Origin: Capnocytophaga canimorsus
GTDB lineage: Bacteria > Bacteroidota > Bacteroidia > Flavobacteriales > Flavobacteriaceae
NCBI RefSeq assembly: GCF_002302565.1
Contig: NZ_CP022382.1
Location: 1 to 64,000, forward strand
Length of the DNA: 64,000 bases
Reading direction: 5' to 3'
Program-made: the position numbers and the translations under genes
The notes under the pieces: model-generated
What the model was told of the DNA's origin: nothing
Databases searched by the model: none
Seen by the model: the letters and a program-made list of their open reading frames with translations, nothing else
Shown here: positions 27,732 through 36,528 of the stretch, piece by piece
Numbering within the stretch: the stretch's first letter is position 1
Layout of the letters: each line of letters opens with the position of its first letter

Positions 27732-27767
27732 AAAACTATCTGAATTTGCTTAAATTCAGGTAGTTTT
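27732..27767 (+). terminator. Hairpin after TRL-like gene
   Basis: Sixteen-base stem with one G-T pair (AAAACTATCTGAATTT with AAATTCAGGTAGTTTT) and a four-base loop. The T-run forms part of the stem. Confidence 0.7.
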
Positions 27768-27782
27768 ATGTTTCTATTTTTT

Positions 27783-28277
27783 ATGAAAAATTTCGCGATA
27801 TTTTTTTTACTAAGTTTCTTCGTCGCTTGTAATTCGAATTCCAATAAGGTTGACTTTTTTGGAGACGCTTATTATAACTTACATCCTCAAGAAAAGGTAT
27901 TAAATTATGTTACTACTCCAGTTGATGACTTATTCAAACAAGTAGTTTCTTCCGTCTTTAAAGAGCAACAACTTCCTGTTTACAGAATTGTTAAAAGTGA
28001 AAATGCCTATACCTACATTACAATTCCTTTCGATATAAGTTTTTCGAATTTCAGTTTCGATACACTGCCACAAGGCACAAATATTATCCATAAAAATGAA
28101 AACAACCAACTTAAATATATTGCCTTCGAAAGTAATAACATACTCACTTCTATATATTTAAGAAAGATTAAAAATAATACTATTTGTTTATTGAGTTTTT
28201 CACCTGATAAAACAAAATTTGAAGAAATAGGTAGCGAAGAAATAATTGATAAAAAGATACAATTTTATGAAAAGTAA
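27783..28277 (+). CDS. Unknown lipoprotein
   Basis: 164 residues. Signal peptide with lipobox FVAC (Cys 16) followed by NSNSNK; the remainder is a mixed alpha/beta domain of no recognised family. The frame begins at 27768, but the ATG at 27783 begins the signal peptide. Its last 11 nt overlap the next gene, which is also a lipoprotein: translational coupling and a shared role are likely. Confidence 0.65.
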   Translation: MKNFAIFFLLSFFVACNSNSNKVDFFGDAYYNLHPQEKVLNYVTTPVDDLFKQVVSSVFKEQQLPVYRIVKSENAYTYITIPFDISFSNFSFDTLPQGTNIIHKNENNQLKYIAFESNNILTSIYLRKIKNNTICLLSFSPDKTKFEEIGSEEIIDKKIQFYEK

Positions 28278-28836
28278 ATTGCGCCTCATTTTAAAGCCTT
28301 TTTTAATAATATCATTACTGTTTGCTCTACAGGGATGTTTTTCGGTCAAGCCAGGGAAAACTGGAAATGGAAAAAAATTGTACGAGACTTTTTACGCTGG
28401 AGAAGAAGGAAACCAATACTTTATAAAACCCTTTGAATTGACTGATTTAACTCGTAATGAAAAAAGTTTATGGGATTTTAGCTTCCGAAGTAAAGTTTCA
28501 TTGCAAGGAGAAAGCAGAGTAAACTTTAGCTTATTTACGCAGTTAGCTTTACATAAAATCGAAAAAGTTTCATTTTCCAACAAAAATACCAATTTCAGTA
28601 ATGAACAAGTTTCTTTTATGTTTATCGAAAAAACAAAAGAAGGCTTTCTTTCAAGGTTTACCCTAAATACTGATACAGAAAATCTTAAAGCACTTTTTTC
28701 AGATGCTAATTGGGAAATTACCATAAAAACAGAACAAGGCAATTATACTTATACCCCCGATAAAGCGGTAATAAAAAAAATTAACACCTTAGACCAAACT
28801 CTCTTTGCTCTTTTTTACAAGCAATATGATAAGTAA
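28267..28836 (+). CDS. Unknown lipoprotein, coupled to previous gene
   Basis: 189 residues. Lipobox LQGC with Cys about residue 23, preceded by a basic N-terminus and a hydrophobic stretch. The body is beta-rich (FRSKVSLQGESRVNFSLF, KIEKVSFSNKN) and of no known family. The ATG at 28267 lies inside the end of the preceding gene. The two proteins together look like an envelope pair restricted to close relatives. Confidence 0.6.
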   Translation: MKSKLRLILKPFLIISLLFALQGCFSVKPGKTGNGKKLYETFYAGEEGNQYFIKPFELTDLTRNEKSLWDFSFRSKVSLQGESRVNFSLFTQLALHKIEKVSFSNKNTNFSNEQVSFMFIEKTKEGFLSRFTLNTDTENLKALFSDANWEITIKTEQGNYTYTPDKAVIKKINTLDQTLFALFYKQYDK

Positions 28837-29168
28837 TATTTTGACTAAAGAACTAAAGAAGTCTAATGTCATTAAAGAGGTATAAAAAACGTTCAGTATA
28901 ATACGTTTTATAATCAATATTTATGCGTATATTATTGTTTATCAATGTTTTATTTTTGTTTTGATTGTCTTTATAAATACACATTGCTTGTAAATTTAGT
29001 AAGGTTTTTTACACATATGTAATTATTTAACAGCACCTTATGTTTTTGAATTCTTAAAAAAAACGTGTAAGCAGGGTGAGTTTCATCTTTTCACTTTATC
29101 AAAAAAATTATTTTGAAAAAATCTAAATTACATATACCTTTGCCCAAAGTGCCGAAGCATTACATATT
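28837..29168. other. Intergenic region before haem receptor gene
   Basis: About 330 nt, AT-rich, no open frame. It contains the promoter at 29112-29142. An imperfect dyad ATACG (28902-28906 region) and CGTAT some 20 nt later was seen; no regulator site can be named from it. Confidence 0.5.
29112..29142 (+). promoter_or_regulatory. Promoter for haem-uptake genes
   Basis: TTTG 29112-29115, 19 nt spacer, TACCTTTG 29135-29142, 26 nt before the ATG. Confidence 0.7.
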
Positions 29169-31247
29169 ATGCCAAGATTATCAGTTGTTTTTCTTATTAT
29201 ATTCTTGAGTTTTTCTCTATCCTTAAGCTATGGGCAAGACCTACAAACGCATAAAGATTCTGTAGATTATAAGTTGGGCGAAGTGGTCATTTCTGCTACT
29301 CGTACCTTACGTCAGCTCTCTTCATTGCCTTTGCAGGTACAACTGATTAAGGAAAAGGAAATCCGCAGTACAAATGCTTCCCGACTTTCTGAAGTATTAG
29401 CAGAACAGAATGGTTTGGTAACTATACCAGGACATACCGGAGGTGAAGGGATTCAAATGCAGGGACTTGATGTGGCATATACCTTAATTTTGATTGATGA
29501 AATGCCTTTGGTGGGTAGGGTACTTGGGCAATTGGATTTGAATCGCATCAGTGTAGGAAACATTCAGCAGGTTGAAATTGTCAAGGGAGCATCGTCCAGC
29601 TTGTATGGTAGTGAGGCTTTAGGAGGGGTTATCAATGTCATTACTAAAATTCCTGAAGACGGGTTAAAGGCAAGTGTAAACTATAAAGAAAGTCGCTTTG
29701 CCACTCACGATGCTTCAATGAATATCGGATACCGAAAAAAACAGCTACAAATCACTTCTTTTTTTAATATGTATGGCAGCGATGGATATCATCTGTCAAC
29801 CTCGGAAGTGCCTACCGTAACTCCGTTTTACAATACCACAGCACGAACCAAAATAGCATATCGGTTTAATGACAAGACCGACTTGAGCCTTTCTGCGCGT
29901 TACTTTCTACAAAATCAAGTGTATATGCTTTCAAAAAAAGAGAAGGGACAAAGCCATCTTTCGGAATGGAACCTACACGTGAAACTCAATCATCGGTATA
30001 ACCAAAAGTGGAGCAGTTATTTTGAGATGTACGCCACCGATTATAAAACTCACGAATATATTCAAGGAGGAAAAGTAATTTCAGGAGATACCGACTCTAA
30101 CTTTCAGCAATTTTATTTACGTCCTGAAATGCGAGGCAAATATTCCCCAAAGGAAAAAAACGATATCATTTTCGGGATAGGAGGAAATTTTGAAGACATC
30201 AAGAAGACCATTTTTATATCCGATTCTGAAATGCAATCGTATTATCTTTACGGACAATTAGATACTTATCTGACCTCAAAAATGAATCTGATTGCTGGTT
30301 TTCGTTACGATTTACACAGCCAATACACTTCACAATTTAGCCCCAAATTAGCGTTAAAATACGATTTTTCAGATAAAATAAGTGTAAAAACTTCCGTAGG
30401 ATACGGCTATAAAGCTCCCGATTTTAGGCAATTGTATAACAATTTTACCAATTCCAGTGTAGGATATTCAGTATTAGGATATAATGCGGTGCCTCAGGTA
30501 CTTTCGCAAATGGAGAAAAACGGAGAAATCGCCTCAGTGTACGTAGATAAAAGCGAGTTTACCCAGTCAAAATTGGCACCTGAAAGTTCCATTAGTTTCA
30601 ATTTTGGGGTCGATATACAACCTCTTTCCGAATTGAAGTTGCAACTGAATTTATTTCGTAATGATATTAAAAATCTGATAGACAATCAAATAATAGCAGT
30701 AAAGTACTCAGGACAATCTGTTTACAGCTATCGAAACATTGAGCGTGTTTACACTCAGGGTATGGAAGCTAATGTGAGTTATTTTCCGATAAAAAATTTG
30801 ACATTATCAGCAGGATATCAACTGCTTTATGCTAAAAATAAAACTGCTGAAAATCGTTTTCAAGAACGTAAAGTATATGCCCGAGATGCTAATGGTGATA
30901 TCTTTCAATTGCAAAGCTCTGATTATTTTGGGCTGTTTAATCGGTCGAGACATTCGGCAAATTTTAAAATTTTCTATCAATTACCTATTTGGAATACTGA
31001 TTTGAACTTCCGTGGCGTATATCGTGGAAAATATGGTATTGCCGATACCAACGTCAATACTTATTTGGACAAATATGATGATTTTGTACCCGCACACCTG
31101 CTACTTAATGTGGCACTAAATAAGCACTTTGGTGAGCGTTTCACCTTAGGGGTAGGAGTAAATAATCTAACGGATTATACTAATGTTAAGTACATTAGCA
31201 ATATTCCTGGTAGAATAATGTATGCAAGTTTGAATATCAATTTTTAA
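29169..31247 (+). CDS. TonB-dependent outer-membrane receptor, HmuR-like
   Basis: 692 residues. Signal peptide ending SYGQ, a TonB box region (LGEVVISATR), a plug domain with VEIVKGASSSLYGSEALGGVINVITK (in parts), and a 22-strand-type barrel ending in an aromatic residue (ASLNINF). Like HmuR it has a YKAPDFRQLY motif corresponding to the YRAP box of haem receptors. The adjacent HmuY-like lipoprotein gene supports haem as substrate. The downstream genes start 12 and 5 nt later, making a three-gene operon. Confidence 0.88.
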   Translation: MPRLSVVFLIIFLSFSLSLSYGQDLQTHKDSVDYKLGEVVISATRTLRQLSSLPLQVQLIKEKEIRSTNASRLSEVLAEQNGLVTIPGHTGGEGIQMQGLDVAYTLILIDEMPLVGRVLGQLDLNRISVGNIQQVEIVKGASSSLYGSEALGGVINVITKIPEDGLKASVNYKESRFATHDASMNIGYRKKQLQITSFFNMYGSDGYHLSTSEVPTVTPFYNTTARTKIAYRFNDKTDLSLSARYFLQNQVYMLSKKEKGQSHLSEWNLHVKLNHRYNQKWSSYFEMYATDYKTHEYIQGGKVISGDTDSNFQQFYLRPEMRGKYSPKEKNDIIFGIGGNFEDIKKTIFISDSEMQSYYLYGQLDTYLTSKMNLIAGFRYDLHSQYTSQFSPKLALKYDFSDKISVKTSVGYGYKAPDFRQLYNNFTNSSVGYSVLGYNAVPQVLSQMEKNGEIASVYVDKSEFTQSKLAPESSISFNFGVDIQPLSELKLQLNLFRNDIKNLIDNQIIAVKYSGQSVYSYRNIERVYTQGMEANVSYFPIKNLTLSAGYQLLYAKNKTAENRFQERKVYARDANGDIFQLQSSDYFGLFNRSRHSANFKIFYQLPIWNTDLNFRGVYRGKYGIADTNVNTYLDKYDDFVPAHLLLNVALNKHFGERFTLGVGVNNLTDYTNVKYISNIPGRIMYASLNINF

Positions 31248-31259
31248 TTTTATATAATT

Positions 31260-31859
31260 ATGAAAAAAATGTTTTTATTGGCAGGAATTTTTGCCACCGC
31301 TTTGTTCACATTTTCTTGTAGTAAAGAGGAGAGTAAAAAAGGAGAAACCTATCTGTTTAAAAATACTGAAAAAGTCGAGGTACTTAATATTAAATCAGCA
31401 AAGGAAATCACGGTTAGTGAACAAGAACCTAAATTTGAGGGGTATCAAAAATATAGTTTTTCAAAAAATACAGTTGTTGAGTCCGACCAGTGGGATATCG
31501 CCTTTAACGGATATACCATAATTGTTAATGGGGGTACGTCTCCGAACGCTGATAAGATTGCCATTACAGGAAAAGGTGCACTTTATATCACTGAAGGAAC
31601 GTTGGAAAATGTAACTTCGGTAGAATTGGAAAAACTTAAAAATCATACGGTTAATTATACCGATTGGGGGCAGTATGATGGGGGTACCCATATGGTAACT
31701 CCTATTGCTGGAAAAATCATTGTTATCAAAACCTATGAAGGGCAATATGTAAAAATGCGTATCGATAGTTTTTATAAAGACAAAGGCGACCAAAAACCTG
31801 GTGCAAACTATAAGAATACCGAATTAGGGTATTATTCATTCACTTTTATTAAAGGATAG
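31260..31859 (+). CDS. HmuY-family haem-binding lipoprotein
   Basis: 199 residues. Lipobox FSC followed by SKEESKKGE: the lysine and two glutamates after the Cys match the lipoprotein export signal known from Capnocytophaga canimorsus, so surface display is predicted. The body has the HmuY pattern YSFSKNTVVESDQWDIAFNGYTIIVNGGTS (in parts) and ends KNTELGYYSFTFIKG. HmuY takes haem from host haemoproteins and passes it to the HmuR receptor, encoded 12 nt upstream. Confidence 0.88.
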   Translation: MKKMFLLAGIFATALFTFSCSKEESKKGETYLFKNTEKVEVLNIKSAKEITVSEQEPKFEGYQKYSFSKNTVVESDQWDIAFNGYTIIVNGGTSPNADKIAITGKGALYITEGTLENVTSVELEKLKNHTVNYTDWGQYDGGTHMVTPIAGKIIVIKTYEGQYVKMRIDSFYKDKGDQKPGANYKNTELGYYSFTFIKG

Positions 31860-31864
31860 CCCAA

Positions 31865-31981
31865 ATGCAAGAAATACTTACTTATACCTTAGTGGCTTTT
31901 GCTTTTTTCTTTTTAATAAAGACATTTTTTTTCAAAAAGAAGAAAAAAAATAAATGTGGCGAAACAAATTGTAATTGCTAA
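31865..31981 (+). CDS. FeoB-associated Cys-rich membrane protein (38 residues)
   Basis: A tiny gene beginning 5 nt after the HmuY-like stop codon. The protein has one membrane helix (about residues 5-23), a lysine-rich stretch and a cysteine tail C-G-E-T-N-C-N-C. This is the layout of the FeoB-associated Cys-rich protein family, usually beside ferrous iron transporters. Here it trails a haem operon instead, which links it to iron handling. The stop codon overlaps the start of the terminator stem. Confidence 0.75.
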   Translation: MQEILTYTLVAFAFFFLIKTFFFKKKKKNKCGETNCNC

Positions 31982-32008
31982 AAAGTCGGCTTTTAAAGCC
32001 GACTTTTT
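31981..32008. terminator. Bidirectional terminator
   Basis: Stem AAAAGTCGGCTTT/AAAGCCGACTTTT, nearly perfect and with almost no loop, T-run on both strands; between convergent genes. Confidence 0.85.
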
Positions 32009-32014
32009 GATTTT

Positions 32015-34120
32015 TTATCCTCTTAATAATTTTTCTTGGACTTCGTGGTTCATTACCTGATAGCCCCACAAATACCTACTGAATTTGGATTTTCCTTGCG
32101 TAATGGAACGCAGTGAGGTGGAATATCCGTACATCTCGGCAATGGGTACTAAAGCCTTGATTTGTTGATATTGTCGGATGTTGTCAATTCCTGTAATGAC
32201 AGCTCTTCGGCTTTGTAAATCGGTCATTACATCGCCCATCGCTACAGCATCACAAAGTACTTCCAATTCGTAAAAGGGTTCCATAATTTTAGGTGAGGCA
32301 TTTTTGAAGGCTTCCGAAAAACCAGCTGAAGCTGCCAACTGAAAGGCAATATCATTGGAGTCTACAGGGTGCATTTTTCCGTCGAAAACGCTTACGCGAA
32401 CGTTTTGGCAATACGAACCAGTGAGAGGTCCCTCTTCCATTTTTGCCATAATTCCTTTTTTGATAGCTCCAATAAAGCGTGTGTCGATGCTTCCGCCAAC
32501 AATGCACCACAAGAAATGCAAATATCCGCCCCAAGGTAGTTCGATGAGTTCTTCTTTTCTGATATTCAAATCGGTAGGTAGAGGGGAATTTTCATCATAA
32601 GGTTCAACACGAAGATGCACTTCGGCAAATTGCCCCGCTCCACCCGATTGTTTTTTATGACGATATTGGGCTTCAGCAGTTTTTGAAATCGTTTCACGAT
32701 ATGGAATTTTTGGACGAATAAGCTCCATATCAATATTATATAACGATTTGATGCGTTGTTTCACTACATCAAAATGCATTTGTCCTTGTCCGTGAATGAT
32801 GGTTTGTTTTAGTTCGGGGGAATATTGCAAGGTAAAGGTTGGGTCTTCCTCCTGAATGATATGCAAGGCGTTGGTTAGTTTTTCAAAATCTGATTTTGAA
32901 GGAGGCACCACAGCCATACGGATTTTCATTTGTGGGAATTTGATTTTGCGTATTTGTACGTCTTCGTGTCCTTCCGCATTGAGTGTGTTGTTGGTATGTG
33001 AATTTTTTAGTTTTATGGTAACTCCCAAGTCACCAGCGACCAATTGTTCAACGGATTCTCTGTTCTTTCCATTGACGATGAAGATTTTGTTGATGCGTTC
33101 ATCTTCGCCATTCATTTGATTTTTAAGAGTTTCTCCGCTTTTCAGTTTTCCGCTATATACTTTAAAATAACTGAGTTCCCCAATTTGTGATTCGTTCAGT
33201 GTTTTATAGATGAAAATGCTTGTGGGTAATGAAGCATTTGGAGCAAGAGTTTTTCCGTTTTGAAGCTCTTTATCAGGTTGTTGCAAGGGGGAAGGACAGA
33301 TGTCACGAATGAAACCCATAATACGTCCAGTTCCTTTATTTTCCTTTGCCGAAGCACAAAAAACAGGGAAGAAATTTTGTTTCCCCATAGCCAATTGAAG
33401 CCCTTTGGTAAGTTCTTCTTCCGATAGTGTTCCTTGTTCAAAGTAGCGTTCCATTAGCCCTTCTTCTTCCTCAGCAGCTATTTCAACAAGCTGATTGTGA
33501 ATTTGTTTTGCTCGTTCAAGTACTTCTTCGGGAATAGCTTCTTTTTTAGGTTTTCCTCCGTTGGAATCGAAGGTGTACATTACCATACGCAATGCATCAA
33601 CGATATGATTAAATCCGTTTTCTAATTGATACGGAAACTGAATTTCAACTACTTTATTTCCAAAAGTATTTTTAATTTCCTGAAGTGATTTTTCAAAGTC
33701 TGCTTTTTCGTGATCCATTTGGTTGATAACGAAAAGAGTAGGGGTTTTAAACTCTTCGATATAATCTTTGTGGAGTTCGTTTTGAACCTCAATGCCTTCC
33801 TTAGCGTTGATAACCACTACGGCGGTATCGGCGACTTTCAGCCCTGAAATGGCTTCACCGATAAAATCATCAAAACCAGGGGTGTCAATAAAATTGATTT
33901 TGACATTTCCCCACAACACGTGCATTAGCGAACTGAAAATACTGTGTTTTTTTTCTCGTTCCATTTCGTGAAAATCGGAAATTGTATTTCCCTCTTCAAT
34001 GCTTCCGATGCGTGTAGTAGCTCCTGATTCAAACAGCATTGTTTCTACCAAAGAAGTTTTTCCGCTTCCGGCGTGTCCTAAAAGAACCGCATTCCGAATA
34101 TTGTTGGTATTATAATCCAT
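32015..34120 (-). CDS. Elongation factor G paralogue (EF-G2 type) lacking the catalytic histidine
   Basis: 701 residues with all EF-G domains. The P-loop GHAGSGKT (15-22) is intact, but the switch II motif is DTPGFDDF (79-86), with Phe83 where GTP-hydrolysing EF-G has the catalytic His (DTPGHVDF). Switch I lacks the usual RGIT (here KHSIF), and the guanine motif is NQMD (133-136) rather than NKMD. In Bacteroides a comparable paralogue, EF-G2, is reported to support translation without GTP hydrolysis and to matter in starvation. A similar role is inferred here. The canonical fusA is not in the window. A candidate minus-strand promoter is listed separately. Confidence 0.85.
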   Translation of the reverse strand: MDYNTNNIRNAVLLGHAGSGKTSLVETMLFESGATTRIGSIEEGNTISDFHEMEREKKHSIFSSLMHVLWGNVKINFIDTPGFDDFIGEAISGLKVADTAVVVINAKEGIEVQNELHKDYIEEFKTPTLFVINQMDHEKADFEKSLQEIKNTFGNKVVEIQFPYQLENGFNHIVDALRMVMYTFDSNGGKPKKEAIPEEVLERAKQIHNQLVEIAAEEEEGLMERYFEQGTLSEEELTKGLQLAMGKQNFFPVFCASAKENKGTGRIMGFIRDICPSPLQQPDKELQNGKTLAPNASLPTSIFIYKTLNESQIGELSYFKVYSGKLKSGETLKNQMNGEDERINKIFIVNGKNRESVEQLVAGDLGVTIKLKNSHTNNTLNAEGHEDVQIRKIKFPQMKIRMAVVPPSKSDFEKLTNALHIIQEEDPTFTLQYSPELKQTIIHGQGQMHFDVVKQRIKSLYNIDMELIRPKIPYRETISKTAEAQYRHKKQSGGAGQFAEVHLRVEPYDENSPLPTDLNIRKEELIELPWGGYLHFLWCIVGGSIDTRFIGAIKKGIMAKMEEGPLTGSYCQNVRVSVFDGKMHPVDSNDIAFQLAASAGFSEAFKNASPKIMEPFYELEVLCDAVAMGDVMTDLQSRRAVITGIDNIRQYQQIKALVPIAEMYGYSTSLRSITQGKSKFSRYLWGYQVMNHEVQEKLLRG

Positions 34121-34211
34121 AATGAATAATTTTGGGTGTTAAAAATACCCTATAAAAGTATAAAAAAATGAAATAACTAACAAGATAAAAATATCTTTTT
34201 ATAAAAATATT
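34121..34211 (-). promoter_or_regulatory. Upstream region and candidate promoter of EF-G paralogue
   Basis: On the minus strand, TTG (34181-34183) and TACTTTTA (34153-34160) are spaced by 20 nt, about 33 nt before the start codon. The last base departs from TAnnTTTG. Confidence 0.4.
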
Positions 34212-34432
34212 TTAACTTATAAATTTTGGTGTTTCAAACTGTCGTAGTCAATATCCTTCCAGATGTATTTCTAAAGCAAGACGCTTTTGCTTTGGAATTC
34301 TTACATTTGTTTCTTCTCAATACAAGAAAAAGTTACAATCTTCACATTTATTATTGCTGTTGCTCTTTGGCGAAGTCTTGTTTTAACTTTGTTTGATGAT
34401 TGACATTTGGTAGATTTCTTGCAGTTAGACAC
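34212..34432 (-). pseudogene. Decayed N-terminal fragment of an insertion-sequence transposase
   Basis: Reading the minus strand across two frameshifts gives KCQSSNKVK, then QDFAKEQQQ, then KCEDCNFFLY, then KQKRLALEIHLEGY and LRQFETPKF, separated by stop codons. These pieces follow the order of a zinc-finger transposase N-terminus (CxxC-type finger, KRLALEMYLEG helix, helix-turn-helix) of the IS1-like type common in Flavobacteria. Only about 70 residues remain; no inverted repeats or catalytic domain were found. The assignment rests on recalled family patterns. Confidence 0.5.
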
Positions 34433-34452
34433 AAATAATACCAAAATTCTTT

Positions 34453-34484
34453 TTTGGTCAATTACTCAAATTGTACTACTTTTA
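34453..34484 (+). promoter_or_regulatory. Promoter for lgt operon
   Basis: TTTG 34453-34456, 20 nt spacer, TACTTTTA 34477-34484 (one mismatch to TAnnTTTG). It overlaps the upstream part of the open frame, favouring the ATG at 34514. Confidence 0.5.
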
Positions 34485-34513
34485 CGCTCATATTAAATTT
34501 TAGAAGTTTTACG

Positions 34514-35467
34514 ATGATGATATCAAGTTTTATATGGAATCCTGACCAAGTGCTTTTTCAAGTAGGCGGAATTGCTATTCGCTATTATAGTTTGATGTTT
34601 GTAGTGGCTTTCGCGCTGGGTTTTTATCTGATGAAAAAGATTTTTATCAATGAAGGAAAATCTTTAGACAAGTTAGATTCTCTTTTTATCTATACCGCGG
34701 TGGCTACATTAGTGGGGGCACGTTTGGGGCATTGTTTTTTTTACGATTGGAACAATTACTACAAAGATCATATTATTGAAATCTTTTTACCCATTCGGGA
34801 AAATCCAAAAGGGAATATTTTTGGCATCATACAAGGTTGGGAGCTTTCAGGATTTCAAGGATTAGCCAGTCACGGAGCAGCTATCGGTATTATTATTGCA
34901 ATGGTATTTTTTGTCAGAAAATATAAGGATATGACTCTTTCGTGGGTTTTAGACCGAATTGTGATTCCTGTTTCTATTGGTGGTGTTTTTGTGCGTTTAG
35001 GCAATTTTTTTAATTCAGAAATTTCAGGAAAAGAAGTCAGTGATAATTTTCCTTTGGGTGTGAAATTTGTTCAAGGCGGTCACATTTCACCTCGTGAGGC
35101 AATGAATATCACGGGTCAGGATAATCCGCAATCGGCTTACGAACTTATTACTAACGACCCTACCTATGCTAAAATTTTGGAAACCATTCCGTATCAACAT
35201 CCTACACAGTTGTACGAAGCTTTTGGTTACTTCATTTTATTTTGGGTTTTGTGGTATGTGTACTGGAAAACGAATAAAAAGCAACAACCTTTTTATATTT
35301 TCGGATTGTTTTTGGTTTTGCTTTGGAGTATTCGTTTTGTAGTAGAGTTTGTAAAAGAAAGTCAAGGAGGCTTTGAAAATGCTTTGGGGATATTTTCTAC
35401 CGGACAGTGGCTCAGCATTCCGTTTATCCTTGCAGGAATTTATCTGCTACTAAGAAAAAAAGTATAA
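34514..35467 (+). CDS. lgt: Prolipoprotein diacylglyceryl transferase
   Basis: 317 residues with seven-helix membrane topology. Lgt adds diacylglycerol to the lipobox Cys of prolipoproteins, the first step of lipoprotein maturation. Key segments: IRYYSLMFVVAF, TLVGARLGHCFFYDW (the R-x-G/H loop), the family signature region RLGNFFNSEISGK with the essential Gly-Asn-Phe-x-Asn-x-Glu, and HPTQLYEAFGYF. The many lipoprotein genes in this window depend on it. The frame is open from 34454, but the promoter lies there. First gene of a tight five-gene run. Confidence 0.95.
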   Translation: MMISSFIWNPDQVLFQVGGIAIRYYSLMFVVAFALGFYLMKKIFINEGKSLDKLDSLFIYTAVATLVGARLGHCFFYDWNNYYKDHIIEIFLPIRENPKGNIFGIIQGWELSGFQGLASHGAAIGIIIAMVFFVRKYKDMTLSWVLDRIVIPVSIGGVFVRLGNFFNSEISGKEVSDNFPLGVKFVQGGHISPREAMNITGQDNPQSAYELITNDPTYAKILETIPYQHPTQLYEAFGYFILFWVLWYVYWKTNKKQQPFYIFGLFLVLLWSIRFVVEFVKESQGGFENALGIFSTGQWLSIPFILAGIYLLLRKKV

Positions 35468-35483
35468 AATCAGTCTTTACAAT

Positions 35484-35987
35484 ATGAAAAAGAGGGATAT
35501 TTATGAAGTAGCTATAAAATTATTAGGGATTTACGTTGCATTTATTACGTTAAATCAATGTAAAGATTTTTTAGCATTATTGTTTTTTATTCCAGCCTAC
35601 AAAAACGTCTTTGACAATGATTGGACGATTTTATTCAGCGGATTTGTGTTAATAGGTACTCTCCTGATTACTTATCTTCTGCTTTTTAAAACTCAAAAAA
35701 TAGTAAAACTTATCGCACAGCCTTCCGATGAAGAAATTGTAAATGTTCAATTTAGCAAAAAGCAACTTTATCAAATTTGTTTGGTTCTATCAGGTATTTT
35801 AACGATTGTTTTTTCTATTTCGGAGTTCATTCATGTGGCAAGAAATTTTTCTCTTTCCTTAAAGGATACTGGGTTGCAATTCAATAAAATCCATTGGGTA
35901 TTCCCGATAGTAAAGGTGATAGTTGGGGTGTTGTTAGTGAAATTTTCCGTGGCGTTGTCAGATTATATTAACGATAAAATAAAATAA
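35484..35987 (+). CDS. Unknown four-helix membrane protein
   Basis: 167 residues with four predicted membrane helices (about 11-34, 49-68, 93-111 and 138-155) and short charged loops. No known family is recognised. It begins 16 nt after lgt and ends 2 nt before the DUF192 gene, so it is an operon member; the DUF192 neighbour suggests envelope function. Confidence 0.65.
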   Translation: MKKRDIYEVAIKLLGIYVAFITLNQCKDFLALLFFIPAYKNVFDNDWTILFSGFVLIGTLLITYLLLFKTQKIVKLIAQPSDEEIVNVQFSKKQLYQICLVLSGILTIVFSISEFIHVARNFSLSLKDTGLQFNKIHWVFPIVKVIVGVLLVKFSVALSDYINDKIK

Positions 35988-35989
35988 AG

Positions 35990-36499
35990 ATGCAATTTTT
36001 TAGAAAGTATTTTGTGGTATTAGCCTTCGTTTTGGTAGGAATTGCTGCTGTAGCTTACATAGCTCCTATGCTTATGGGAAAAGAGGAAACACTAACTTCA
36101 AATCAAATCAAAACAGCGGAAATTGATTTCACACACGAGGGAGATTTGTCCATCTTCAAAGGGGATAAACTCCTAAAAAAAATAGCCATTGAGTTTGCCA
36201 ACTCTCCTTCCGAGCGAGAATTAGGATTGATGTACCGACAAACAATGCAGCAAAACCAAGGGATGCTTTTTGTTTTTCCCGATGAACAAATCCGTACATT
36301 TTATATGAAAAACACATTTCTTCCTTTAGATATTATTTATATCAATGCCAATAAAGAAATCATTAGCATCGTTAAAAACGCGCGACCAATGGATGAAACG
36401 TCACTACCCTCTGAGAAACCTGCAAAATACGTTTTAGAGATAAACGCAGGGCTTACCGATGCTTGGGGAATTGAAATAGGAGACCACATTTCATATTAA
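35990..36499 (+). CDS. DUF192 family protein, membrane anchored
   Basis: 169 residues. One N-terminal membrane helix or uncleaved signal (about 6-28), then a complete DUF192 domain: IEFANSPSERELGLMYR, GMLFVFP, FYMKNTFLPLDIIYI and KYVLEINAGLTDAWGI. The domain is a small beta-barrel in exported proteins of unknown biochemistry. Operon position between a membrane protein and idi. Confidence 0.85.
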   Translation: MQFFRKYFVVLAFVLVGIAAVAYIAPMLMGKEETLTSNQIKTAEIDFTHEGDLSIFKGDKLLKKIAIEFANSPSERELGLMYRQTMQQNQGMLFVFPDEQIRTFYMKNTFLPLDIIYINANKEIISIVKNARPMDETSLPSEKPAKYVLEINAGLTDAWGIEIGDHISY

Positions 36500-36528
36500 A
36501 AAAGTACATTTATAAAGTTTGTTATACG

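Noticed and set aside
28885..28940. Imperfect dyad ATACG/CGTAT upstream of the haem receptor gene as a Fur-type operator
   Set aside because: Only five bases pair and the spacing is long; no known consensus for Fur in this group can be matched by eye.
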